From Coenobita brevimanus (Eukaryota > Arthropoda > Malacostraca > Decapoda > Coenobitidae), in contig CM064683.1 of the NCBI GenBank assembly GCA_032717465.1, positions 40,021,683 through 40,085,682 on the forward strand: DNA of 64,000 nt, in the 5' to 3' direction. Below are positions 1 through 10,987 of this stretch, one piece after another. Below the pieces are notes generated by a model. It worked only from the letters and a program-made list of their open reading frames with translations, was not told the DNA's origin and made no database searches. Position 1 is the stretch's first letter. Every line of letters starts with the position of its first letter. The position numbers and the translations under genes are program-made.

Positions 1-8
1 ATATATAT

Positions 9-98
<90 letters not shown>
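1..98. repeat. (AT)n then (GA)n microsatellite
   Basis: An almost pure AT run (1-66) is followed by a GA run (about 71-98). The tract is cut by the window start, so its full length is unknown. Confidence 0.95.
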
Positions 99-358
99 AT
101 GCAGGATGGGAGTTTTATTCTTCTCTTAAATTTTTCACTGTAAAATCATGACACATTTAGACTCAAAAGTTAAAGCCTAGTTCAGCTTACCAAAGGAATC
201 GCCAACAACAGTCATCAGAGTACAGAAGACGAGTGAACAAATGCAAGAGTTTTTGACGAGTTATCGGAAGTAATGTGAAGATTCTGAAACAAAAAATAAT
301 TTGCTAACTACGATATCGTATTTCATCCAATATTCTTACTCTTTCTTGACAATATTAT

Positions 359-760
359 TCAGCACTGAGGAGTCTTCTCAATCTTGAGAGGATTTATACA
401 GGCTTTATGTATCCCTTCACAGGGTGTGATGTCTCCTATGGCGGATAAAATTTGCTGTTGATCATACCAGTCTGCCTGGCTGAACAGACCCATCAACCGC
501 AAGAGAGCAACCGCCCCTGCAGGACTGTCTCGTGCGGTGAACCGATGTTCCATTGCGGCTGACAGCGCCTCACCACAATGAGGCACTGGGAATAGTGTAG
601 AGGTTTGATTCCTGGATGAACGCTGCACTTGCGTCTCTCCACCCAGTTAACATAAGCCACCACAGCAGGTTCCACATCACCCAATAATTTTATTACGTGG
701 TTACCATCCAGCGTTGTAAATGGTTTCCTGGGTAACATGAAACCTTTAAGCTTGTCACTC
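359..760 (-). pseudogene. possible coding fragment, unknown family
   Basis: On the minus strand two overlapping frames read like ordinary protein rather than low-complexity DNA. From about 760 to 640 one frame gives a segment containing LDGNHVIKLLGDVEPAVVAY followed by VNWVER. From about 640 to 359 a shifted frame continues with a balanced composition (segments SAAMEHRFTARD and LMGLFSQADWYDQQQIL) to a TGA at the left edge. A single frameshift near 635-645 would join them. I do not recognise the family. It could be a decayed transposon protein, a terminal exon or chance. There is no obvious polyadenylation signal or splice site that settles it. Confidence 0.25.
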
Positions 761-1025
761 TGTGTTGAGCCGCTTGAAGTAAAAAGAAGAGCAATAAAAT
801 GTGACCAGAAGGAGAGGAAGAAGTAGAAAGAGAGGAGGGCAGACCTAGAGATTGCATGGGGAGGGGAAGGAAGAAGTAGGCAGCACTGCATTACGTAGGT
901 GGATGATAGCTGCCACCACCAACCACCCGTGGATAACATTTAGAGAGGAAAAATTAATTTAAATGATCCCTGCTCCAGTGAAAGGGGTTAATCAAGTTCA
1001 TTCTACTCGATGTCAAAAGACCAAA

Positions 1026-1354
1026 AATGAGTCATACCTCGGGAACCGGTGGCCCGATTGGACTGGAATTTGTTTATTCTTCAACTTTGAGTATTTTAAC
1101 GGTACCTTCTTGTAACAAAAATTGCACTTGGCTACGTTTTGTACTTTCGGCTGTTACGGTAACTTCAATGCCCCTAAATAAAGTGATCTGCCTTCAGGCC
1201 GTCGAGTAAAATGCCAGAAATTAGTCATAACTCTGGAACTGGTGGCTCGATTGGACTGGAAACTATTTTATTCTTCAAGTTAGAACATTTTAGCGGTACC
1301 TGGCTCTAACAAAAAACGTGCTACAGTGCGCCGTTTTTGCTTTGTTACGGTAAC
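1026..1354. repeat. diverged tandem pair, ~190-bp spacing
   Basis: Two related blocks (about 1026-1163 and 1220-1354) share GATTGGACTGGAA, a TTTATTCTTCAA stretch and GCGGTACC/ACGGTACC. Each ends in the palindrome GTTACGGTAAC (1153-1163 and 1344-1354). The second palindrome runs into an ACAAACAGACAAACC-type tail. The blocks look like two decayed copies of one short dispersed element. No coding capacity is visible. Confidence 0.6.
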
Positions 1355-2080
<726 letters not shown>

Positions 2081-2084
<4 letters not shown>

Positions 2085-2785
2085 AACTAACCACAAGAGA
2101 AATGAAAGGAGCGACAGTGAGTACTTTCGTATATTACATCTTCAGACAGAGTGAGACAGAAACGTAAAGGGTAGAGGTCTTTTATGCACACCCGCAGCAG
2201 GTAGTGGCACACAGAACAATGGATGACCTGAATTTTTACCTGAGGATTAACTTATGGTCACCTGCAGTAGGGAGTGGAACACAACAAAGGTTGACCTGAA
2301 TCTAAAAAAATGCACTTGACAAAGGAGGAGGGAGTAGCAGGGGAGGAAAGGGGAGTGGGAGGCAGGGGGAAGGGGTGAGGGAGGAGGGGATAAATACTGC
2401 TGCTTAACTTAAGACCTAGAGGATTAATGCTTGGTGTGTCCCACACAGGTGTGACTACACCACCAGGAGATGACAGGGAACAATCACGTGTTAGTCTGGG
2501 GGATACTGCTTTAAAATTAATTCAGTTAACAATTTATCACACTTAAAATGACCATAGCTCATGTTTACATTCTTTTCATATGTGCCAGAAATTAGACAAG
2601 ATTCTATTACATTTCTTTCATCTAAGCTTTTTGATCTTGCTAGAATCTTGGAGCCTGTCCAGTCAATATGGTGATCACTGGATGCTTTGTGTTGAAATAA
2701 ACCACTACTCTGTTGGGCTGTTCTTTACACTGTATTTATGTTGTGAGATTCTAGTTTCCAAACCTTTTCCAGATTGTCCTATGTA
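2081..2785 (-). repeat. PLE-1 3' arm (left)
   Basis: The sense 3' end of PLE-1 on the minus strand: end of the endonuclease region, 3' UTR and a hammerhead-like core. It matches 4611-5302 in inverse orientation. Homology stops abruptly near the motif tcctatg (about 2780-2785 here, about 4606-4612 on the right), which marks the junction with the unique central part. Confidence 0.85.
2108..2150 (-). ncRNA. hammerhead-ribozyme-like core, PLE-1 left arm
   Basis: On the minus strand CTGAAGA (complement of 2139-2145) is followed by a short GTA/TAC helix, then GAAA and the palindrome AGTACT followed by C. This is the order of a type I hammerhead with minimal stem III. Hammerhead motifs are known in PLE terminal repeats. 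An unpaired T between the core and stem II, and a weak stem I, lower confidence. Confidence 0.4.
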
Positions 2786-4560
2786 AAATTTGTTACAGCT
2801 TTTACACGGGATTTTGTAAACAACGCCTGAATTACTGAAAGGGCTGTTCTTGATGAGGGTTTTTTTGATGGTGTTCTCATATTTGAATACTACTTGTACA
2901 TTGAGTTTCCTCAGTATGTGAACAACATCAAGAACATTTTCATAGAAGGGGAGGACAAGGGTTCTTTGAATGTTCTGGCGATCTGGCTTATTAGTTTTCC
3001 CTTCAAGGAATCGTTTCTTGGCTGTATTGTGGCACTGAGTTAGTATGCTTTGTGGATATTTTAGCTTTTTTCCAATACTCTGAATCATTTTTAGTTCATC
3101 ATCTAAAAATTCTGGGTCTGAAATTCTATATGCTCTTAGGTACATGGATATGAACACAGATCTTTTTACATTAATATGATGGTTTGAATAGTAATGAACA
3201 TATGACATAATATTTGTAGGTTTTCTGTATACCTTAGTCTTCAAAACATTTTGGTCCCTGATAACTTTTACATCCAAAAATGGCAGTTCATTATCCATTT
3301 CCATCTCATGAGTAAACTTAATCGATGGAACAAACGAATTTAATTGCAGGAGAAATTCATCAATGGGAAGACTGTTAGGCCAGAAGCACAGGATATCATC
3401 AACGTATCGGAGCCAAACTATGTTTTGCTCCTTTATAGAGGTCAGTAAATGTTTCTCAAAGTACTCCATGTAAATATTTGCCAGAACTGGGGAGAGGGGA
3501 TTACCCATGGCCATACCAAATTTTTGCGTGTAAAATTTACCTTCAAAGGTAAAAGAAGAGTTCACAATGCACAATTTAATTAGCTTGATAATGTTTTCAG
3601 AGGGAATACCATCAGTGTTACTACCCAGAATGCTTGGCAGGAAAGTTAAAACATCATCAACAGGGACATTTGTGAATAATGATTTAACATCAAAGGTGAT
3701 TAATTTGTACGGGTACATGACATTTAGAGATTTTTAACTTTCTTACCAAATCCTCATTGTTTTGTACAAATGAATCAGAGATAGTGCCTACAACAGGGAA
3801 CAACAGTGTTACAAGCCACTTGGAGTGCTTGTATGTCGTAGAGCCTACAGAGCTTACAATTGGCCTGATGGGGTTGTTTGGTTTGTGAGTTTTAATCACG
3901 CTATACATATATGGTGCAGTTGGATTTTTGCACAGAGAACTGTTTGATCAAGTCATCCCTTCCTCGTAGCAAAGTCTTGATTTCTTCTGTAGGTGTTGGT
4001 GTCACGCAACAGTTCACTCACTTTTTCCTTGTAGTCACATTTGTTCATGACTACTACAGCGCTGCTTTTATCAGCTGTAGTTATATGCAGGGAGTAATCT
4101 TTTTTCAATTTGTCCAAGGCATTCACAAATCTTTTACGAGCAGAGTTGTTATTTTTCTAAAACATTGCCCCATATAAAATGCCACGAATAATCTCACTAT
4201 TTTCACCTGATTGTTTTTCCATTTGAAACAAGGACTTTCCAACCTGCACTGGGTTTATCTTCTTGCCATAAGAAAACTATAAACCATAACCTAGGGCACA
4301 TAAGGTATCCCGATCTAATTCTTTAGATGACAGGTTTATGACGCAATCTGGATTCATATGTATGTTCCAATAACTGTTTTCAGTCAGTCCTTTTAATTTC
4401 TGTTCATGTTTACATTTCACACTAATAGTTTCATTGGTGAGAACTTGATAACAATGAGAGAAGACTGTGTGTTGATTTTCCGGTGTTAATATGTTTCTAA
4501 TACACTGTTTCTTGGTGTCCGAAATTTTAAATTTGCTGTTTGTTTCTTCTCTGGTTTTGG
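2705..4560 (-). pseudogene. PLE-1 reverse transcriptase / GIY-YIG ORF, broken
   Basis: Read right to left, an N-terminal region (about 4560-3911) has in-frame stops and shifts but keeps recognisable PLE sequence, such as LSSKELDRDTLCALGYGL and TTADKSSAVVVMNKCDYKEK. Next comes KTHKPNNPIRPIVSS (3690-3908). After a frameshift the best frame (3718-2705, 337 aa) carries the RT palm: FDVKSLFTNVP, GMAMGNPLSPVLANIYMEYF, the catalytic YVDD (3395-3406) and LPFLDVKVIRD. Downstream is a GIY-YIG start, VYKIPCKSCNKFYIGQSG, then ETRISQHKYSVKNSPTE and a stop. The +1 frame continues the endonuclease with an HHIDWTGSKIL-type segment. The order RT then GIY-YIG is diagnostic of endonuclease-bearing Penelope elements. 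It is not expected to be active. Confidence 0.88.
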
Positions 4561-4610
4561 CAATGGATCTTGTCAGGGTAAGCTTCTCGTAATATCCAAA
4601 TGTTCATAGG

Positions 4611-5302
4611 ACAATCTGGAAAAGATTTGGAAACTAGAATCTCACAACATACATACAGTGTAAAGAACAGCCCAACAGAGTAGTGGTTTATTTCAGCACA
4701 AAGCATCCAGTGATCACCATATTGACTGGACAGGCTCCAAGATTCTAGCAAGATCAAAAAGCTTAGATGAAAGAAATGTAATAGAATCTTGTCTAATTTC
4801 TGGCACATATGAAAAGAATGTAAACATGAGCTATGGTCATTTTAAGTGTGATAAATTGTTAACTGAATTAATTTTAAAGCAGTATCCCCCAGACTAACAC
4901 GTGATTGTTCCCTGTCATCTCCTGGTGGTGTAGTCACACCTGTGTGGGACACACCAAGCATTAATCCTCTAGGTCTTAAGTTAAGCAGCAGTATTTATCC
5001 CCTCCTCCCTCTCCCCTTCCCCCTGCCTCCCACTCCCTTTTCCTCCCCTCCTACTCCCTCCTCCTTTGTCACGTGCATTTTTAGATTCAGGTCATCCTTT
5101 GTTGTGTTCCACTCCCTGCTGCAGGTGACCCTAAGTTTAGCCGCAGGTAAAAATTCAGGTCATCCATTGTTCTGTGTGCCACTACCTGCTGCGGGTGTGC
5201 ATAAAAGACCTCTACCCTTTACGTTTCTGTCTCACTCTGAAGATGTAATATACGAAAGTACTCACTGTCGCTCCTTTCATTTCTCCTGTGGTTAGTTGGC
5301 AT
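4611..5302 (+). repeat. PLE-1 inverted arm (right)
   Basis: Inverted duplicate of the left arm. It includes the last part of the GIY-YIG region (FIGQSGKDLETRISQH frame), a CT-rich stretch near 5000-5060 and the hammerhead-like core near 5237. The same in-frame stop after KNSPTE is present in both arms. The frame lesion therefore predates the arm duplication, or the arms have exchanged sequence. Confidence 0.85.
5228..5270 (+). ncRNA. hammerhead-ribozyme-like core, PLE-1 right arm
   Basis: CTGAAGA (5237-5243), GTA (5245-5247) pairing with TAC (5251-5253), GAAA (5254-5257), then the palindrome AGTACT (5257-5262) ending in C5263, the expected cleavage position. Position 7 of the hammerhead core tolerates any base, so CTGAAGA is acceptable. 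Stem I is short: T36-A64, a mismatch, then A34-T66 and C33-G67 (last two digits of 52xx). Confidence 0.4.
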
Positions 5303-5333
5303 ACATATCTTCACGGTGAAGTGTAGTCTCTGC

Positions 5334-5394
<61 letters not shown>
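5334..5394. repeat. (TA)n(TG)n microsatellite
   Basis: Short TA run (5334-5349) fused to a TG run (5349-5394) just outside the right arm of PLE-1. Confidence 0.95.
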
Positions 5395-5395
<1 letters not shown>

Positions 5396-5651
5396 TTGGT
5401 CAGACTGTCGGGCCTATCTTGCCTTTATAAAAGTATATGAATTGCATTTAGTGTCTGTTTTTGGTAATCAAGAGAGAAAATAAGGGAAAATAATGTGTTT
5501 TTTGGTACGACGAAAGCATAATTCTGTATTCACCTACTTAATCTTTTATGTGTCAGGGCAGATAAGAAAACTGTAAAAGAGCTGATAATGATTTAAGGCT
5601 TCCAGGAAGATCATTGAACAGAGATAAAATGTCCATAATGGTTTTTAAAAT

Positions 5652-5714
<63 letters not shown>

Positions 5715-8639
5715 AATACTTATTATGCTTGTCTGATATTGTTCCCAATATCAGTTTTGTGTAAAATTCAAGAAAATTACTTCTATTTACTCCTTAATCT
5801 GAGAATTTCCATATATTTATTCTTTTTATTTATTTCGATTAGATCATGTATTATACCTTTCTCTGACAATATTTCTATTTTACTAGCAAACATACATTTT
5901 TTTCTTGCACAGAAGTATAAGTATTTCACACATATCGTTGATTTTTTATGTATTTCACTAAAGCCACTTCTTCTTACACACTAGTCTAACCTGTTATCTA
6001 AACTGTGTTTCAGGGCAGCCAGCCCCAACGCTCCATATAAGCTGCTATGTCCGTAAATTATCTCCGTCAGGCTGCTAATCATTACTCTGCTAAAACCTTT
6101 TGTGTGTAACGACCCTAAAATGCTACATCTTCCCCTGCTCTCACTACATTTTATTCATTTATATTTTTGTGGGTATTTTGGAAGAAGGCGTCGTTTCTGA
6201 GTGCGGGCAGTAATACTTGACAGTTCATCTTACAGTGTTTTCCCACATGATGCAGTGTCTGGCCCTGCATACGAACACACACGTTTGTACATATTATACT
6301 GTATTGTTCTTTTCTGACTGAGCTCGGCCCCTCCCACATCTTGGATATAATGTCGTCGGTGCTTGAAATTGAGAAAAAGCCTTTGCGATGAGGCAGAAAT
6401 GAGCCTCCTTGATTACTTGCCAAATCAGCTCTCCATCTGACTACAGGTGGCCACCAACTGAACTGAATGGGGTCAAGGATCTTATATCAGGCTGGAAGAA
6501 ACGCGCCGCAGACGGATGCCTAACAGAGGTAGGAGGGTGGACTGTTGACTGCCATCGGCACACTGATCCTATCTTGAACAACCTTTTTTTTTTTTTTTTT
6601 GCCAAAATGGTCTTCACTGATCTTCCACATAATCTACTGAATATCATATAATGCCCCGCTAATACCATCACACCAGTCAGGAATGAGGCAGTCTTAACAT
6701 ACGCCAGTATAGAGACTTCGTTATAAGTACCCAAGAGGTGACATATGAAAGGCAGTGCTCATTCTAGGCTGTGCGGAAGAATTATTGGATTTTAGGGTAC
6801 GGACTGTATAGTCCATAACCTGACTGGCAGAGCTACATAAAGAAAAGCAGAAAGATATATTCTCAGACCAATAATGAGCGAGCAGACTGGCGTACAAATA
6901 ATCCAGTAGGTAAAGGAAAACCTATTAACAAATATCTAGACGGATAAACAAGAAAACAGGCAGAGAGACAGATACTCCCATACAAAAAGAAAAACCGACA
7001 GAGATACGTAGACTAATAACCAAGCAGACAGGCAGGCAGACAGATCCCGTCATCTCTTTCGGCAGCATCTCGAACAGAAAGACGGTACTCCTGCCACCTG
7101 GGCGTCAGTGGATTTTCATTTGGGTTCGTAAATACAGTTTTATCGAGTGAGCGTGAGGGGAGTGGGCAGCCAAGTGAGAGGGACATATTGGAGGAGATGG
7201 GCCATATTGGATGCTGTCTCCTTTGGGTGCCAGCTAGGTGGGGGGGGGGGAGTGGAGGTGGTGCAGTGTAGGAGGCGATATGTTCGTGGATTGGGAGGCT
7301 CAGGACTAATTATGCTCACCTACCGAAATGGAGTTTATAATTTTGGAACGTAACAGGAATTGATGTGCCATACGCATTGTCTGGGAAATGTGAGTGGTGG
7401 GATGTTGGGAGTTGTATTATCGTGGGCTTACTTATCTTCCTTGCTTGTTGATTTCATAACGCCATGAATTTTAAATGGTGGAGTTATACCCACAGATGAA
7501 CGCTGTATAAATCTTGACAGTAACCACCATTTCCTACTGTGAGTACAACTTTTTCACCCTTCCTTGTGCCCTGTCCTTGTCAGGTAGTTTGTTCTTGAAT
7601 AAATGGATGCAATGTAGTGGATGGATTACACACATTTGACAACCTTCTCTTCTACGTTATTTATATCGTTTAATATCGACATACTTGTTCAAAAGTAACT
7701 TACAAGAGAATAACGAGGAGCAACATACGGAATAAATCGCCAAACAAATGTTGCTACGTTATCTCAATATCTACATTAACTAGGATCTTGAGTCGAGAGG
7801 TGGAATGATCCAATAATTATGGCGTAAAATATTACATTACATGACTCACTCATTAACACACACATGTTTTCTGAAGTTCAGGGGCACATTTCCTTTACCT
7901 CTCGGTAGAAAAAACAGCGACATTTCGAAATGGAAATCATAGGTCTGCACATGTCCTTTTTCAAATCAAGATCTTGGCTTCACGTAAAAGTGCGAGGCAA
8001 CATCAGTCAGACGAGGCAGCCACCCGAAGACGCAGATGGAGGAATATATCAGATCTTGAAGGTGATGGCAGGTGGATTAAGCTGGGTTTTGCTGGGTTAG
8101 GGAGAGTCAAGGCTTTAGTCTTGCTTCCCCCTGGTACAGAAGGGGTACACAGACTATATCTACCTCCTCCAGTCCACAATGAGTCTTCTAACATGAATAA
8201 AATAAGCGAGACATGGAAAGAATATAATGTCGCTAAAGGACATCCTCGTAGTGAACGTAGAGTTAACAATGCCGGGGAGATGGTAAATGTGGCAGAAAAA
8301 TGGATATAACACCATCCTGGGACAACAGCTGATGAGAGTGACAGTGACTGTCAACACTTCACGCAGTTCTGTTGTATTTATAAAAGATTCTCAGAAATTT
8401 TTACGACAAACACGTCTCCATAACAGCAATTATTACCTCAAGTTATTTTTTTACTCATAGGTTTTCACTTTAATATTCATTCTAATTTGAATGTAAAGTA
8501 ATTCTTCTACAACTTAAGTTTAGGAGAGTTTATAAATAGAGTTGCTGTACCTACACTAAAGGGTGGCCTACTTTCTGGCCTGTTTGGGCGTCTTGGAACT
8601 AACATATTACATAGAGTGGTTGAGGAATCACTGTACATT
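5395..8639. other. non-coding region with simple repeats
   Basis: AT-rich unique DNA containing a (CT)n tract (5653-5713), a poly-T run near 6584 and a G-run near 7232. The block at about 6424-6500 (CTGACTACAGGTGGCCACCA) resembles 45820-45845 and, in inverse orientation, 52225-52245, and so belongs to a dispersed repeat. No coding frame shows protein-like conservation. Confidence 0.6.
5653..5713. repeat. (CT)n microsatellite
   Basis: About 60 bp of uninterrupted CT. Confidence 0.97.
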
Positions 8640-8973
8640 AGCAGACACCGCCACACCTCACGTATATCTCACACTGCCACACCCAGTTCTGTCATGCCTC
8701 ACCTCATCTCGCACTGCCACACCTCACCAACACCTCACACTGTCAAACCCAGTCCTGTCAGTACCTCACCTCATCCCACACTGCTACACATCACGTACAC
8801 CTCACACATCACACCTATTTAAAAGTCTCGCCTCATTTCGCACTGCCACACCTCATAGTCCCACACATCAAAATTTCCTTCTGCCACACTTAACACTACC
8901 ACACTGCATAAACACCTCATACTACAACACCTCACTCCGTCACACACCACACTACCACATCTCACACTGTCAT

Positions 8974-9013
<40 letters not shown>
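8640..9013. repeat. degenerate CA/CT-rich minisatellite and (CA)n
   Basis: Repeated variants of CACTGCCACACCTCACC and CACCTCATCTCGCACTGCC recur at irregular 20-60 bp spacing, ending in a pure (CA)n run (about 8970-9013). The open frames across it are low-complexity by-products. Confidence 0.75.
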
Positions 9014-9014
<1 letters not shown>

Positions 9015-9380
9015 CGCCACACCTACTGTTCCTAAGTGTACATAGGCTTTTTTGACACCTTATACAGCAGAATTAACTGAGTGTGATGAAATATATGTTA
9101 GCTTAATTGGCTGTTAGGATAGTAAAAAATGAAAGATGTGAAGTATGAAAGTCGATTTATTGGAGAAAAGTTTCCATAGGCTAGCACTACATGATTTTGT
9201 TCAGCCGAAAGATCTTCTGTCAACGAAAGACTTAAAACAAAATAAAATTTCATTACACTGATTTTATTTTTACTAAGTACAGTTATCAAAGATAATGGAC
9301 ATTTGGTAAGACACTGCCGAGGAAGTTATCATAACTCTAATAACTTACTGCATATGAATTTAAGTAAACCAGGATGGATT

Positions 9381-9381
9381 A

Positions 9382-9413
<32 letters not shown>

Positions 9414-9517
9414 CCCTCCATTCTAATTACATGCTCTTCACACACATGCTACAGGTGTACCTGTGAGGTAGATCATGACAGTGTACCTGACCCTCCCTCA
9501 CTCCAGGTGTTGCCAAC

Positions 9518-9576
<59 letters not shown>

Positions 9577-9682
9577 ACCCCTCCATTCTAATTACATGCT
9601 CTTCACACACATGCTACAGGTGTATCTGTGAGGTAGATCATGACAGTGTACCTGACCCTCCCTCACTCCAGGTGTTGCCAAC

Positions 9683-9716
<34 letters not shown>
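9381..9716. repeat. 109-bp tandem duplication bounded by (TG)n
   Basis: A 109-bp unit (9411-9519, beginning TACCCCTCCATTCTAATTAC) is repeated at 9576-9684 with one visible substitution (GTGTACCTG versus GTGTATCTG). TG runs lie before, between and after the copies (9383-9410, 9519-9574, 9684-9716), so slippage or unequal exchange between TG tracts is the simplest origin. Confidence 0.9.
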
Positions 9717-9717
<1 letters not shown>

Positions 9718-10062
9718 TTAAGACTTCTGGCTATAGATTGAAAGACAGATAGATAAGCAGGTAGATACAGAGAGAGAGAGAGAGAAATGAACACAACCAC
9801 AGACACATTCAGACATGAGCATCCTCACATACATACAGATAGATATTTAGATAGACAGACAAACAGACAGACAGATAGGTAGAAGAAGACAAAAATGATG
9901 ACAGAATGCGATATTTTAAAGAAGTTAGTATTCAACAAAATATGATTAAGACATGATAAATTAGTCATCTGCTGGAAGGAAACATTTATTATCAACGGTA
10001 AAGGTAACTGATTTGGTTTAGCAATTTATGTTTCAATTTACGGTATGGGTGTTATGTATCCC

Positions 10063-10063
<1 letters not shown>
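9717..10063. other. non-coding, GATA/GACA-rich
   Basis: Contains AGAGAG, AGATAGATA and AGACAGACA short runs followed by unremarkable AT-rich sequence. No gene seen. Confidence 0.6.

Positions 10064-10152
<89 letters not shown>
10064..10152. repeat. (TA)n microsatellite left of PLE-2
   Basis: About 88 bp of pure TA immediately adjoining the left end of PLE-2. Confidence 0.97.
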
Positions 10153-10156
<4 letters not shown>

Positions 10157-10179
10157 ATTTAGGCAGAATGTTTTCTTTT

Positions 10180-10304
10180 ATACAAAAATCATTAAAGACC
10201 AAGGCGTAGCCATTGTTCACTATTTTTCTGTTGATCTTTTCGAGTTTTCTTACACATTGTTTTACACTATGATTCAGGTTGTAGATAATATGTCCAAGAT
10301 CCAT
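10180..10304 (-). pseudogene. PLE-2 next-unit ORF start (left arm)
   Basis: The minus-strand frame starts MDLGHIIYNLNHSVKQCV and continues through [14 protein letters not shown] to [12 protein letters not shown] before dissolving into the TA tract. A basic helical segment followed by a xxILPK motif resembles the N-terminal region of PLE polyproteins. It lies just downstream of the hammerhead-like core, as expected for the ORF start of a following unit. Confidence 0.55.
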
Positions 10305-10340
10305 GTCGCAACTATATTTTATTAATTATTTATTTTCATT

Positions 10341-10384
10341 TTTCGTAGGACATTTCGTGTATCCTTACACATCATCAGCGACTG
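10341..10384 (-). ncRNA. hammerhead-ribozyme-like core, PLE-2 left arm
   Basis: Complement of 10372-10378 reads CTGATGA, followed by GTGT/ACAC, then GAAA (complement of 10353-10356) and TGTC. Compared with the right arm the C after GAAA is T, which weakens the palindromic stem III. This copy is probably less active if the motif is real. Confidence 0.4.
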
Positions 10385-10588
10385 TAATATAGATACAATA
10401 CACTATAAAACATGACATATACAACATACACCTATACAATATATGTACTGAAATGTACAACAACGACTAATAAAAGTGTAGAGTTACAAGAGTATGGATA
10501 AAAGAGACAAACCCTTTAGGTGAAATCAAGTATGAGCTACAGTTAAAAGTGTATGGATAAAAGAGACAAACCTTATAGGTGTAGTCAG

Positions 10589-10972
10589 CTATGAGCTACG
10601 TGGTTGACTGCGAAGGTTGTATGGGTGAGCGAGTGTTTGTGGCTGTGTAGTGTTGCCAGTTGTGTTATTGTGTGTGTAATGTTCATTTGTACGAGTAATT
10701 GTCGCTGCTTGTGGTCGGGCCTTTGTGTATTTAAACAGTTTGAGGGTACGATCTAGTCCGGTAGTTTGGTTGTTTATGGCCGGCGTGTTTTCACGTATGA
10801 GAAGTGCTTCTGCCAGTTGTAGTCTAATGTGGTCATGACATTTTTTTATTATAATAGTATTTTCTATTAGAACTTGTCTGTTTATTGATGTGTGATGTTG
10901 AGTCATGTGATCGTTTATAGAACCGGATTGTAGGTGCATGGTTAAACGTCTGCTTAGTGTGGTTGTGGTCAT
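10589..10972 (-). pseudogene. PLE-2 endonuclease C-terminus (inverted arm copy)
   Basis: A 127-aa minus-strand frame begins MTTTTLSRRLTMHLQSGS, continuing the GIY-YIG domain, and ends TLAHPYNLRSQPRSS before a stop. It supplies the undamaged C-terminal reading frame of this element. The right-arm copy lost one base in a poly-A run near 12795. It has no promoter-proximal domain of its own and is a duplicated fragment, not a gene. Confidence 0.75.
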
Positions 10973-10987
10973 ACCAAGAAAAGAAAG

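Larger units (their letters stand above)
10153..10976 (-). repeat. PLE-2 inverted arm (left)
   Basis: Reverse complement of 12664-13458, extending about 30 bp further into the next-unit ORF (ending [10 protein letters not shown] before the TA tract). Homology begins at TTGGTATGACC. It contains two related blocks around GGTTTGTCTCTTTTATCC. Unlike the right arm, it keeps the C-terminal endonuclease frame intact. Confidence 0.9.

Noticed and set aside
7974..8309. 111-aa frame with an arginine-rich start
   Set aside because: The opposite strand is open as well and nothing in it is recognisable; chance cannot be excluded.
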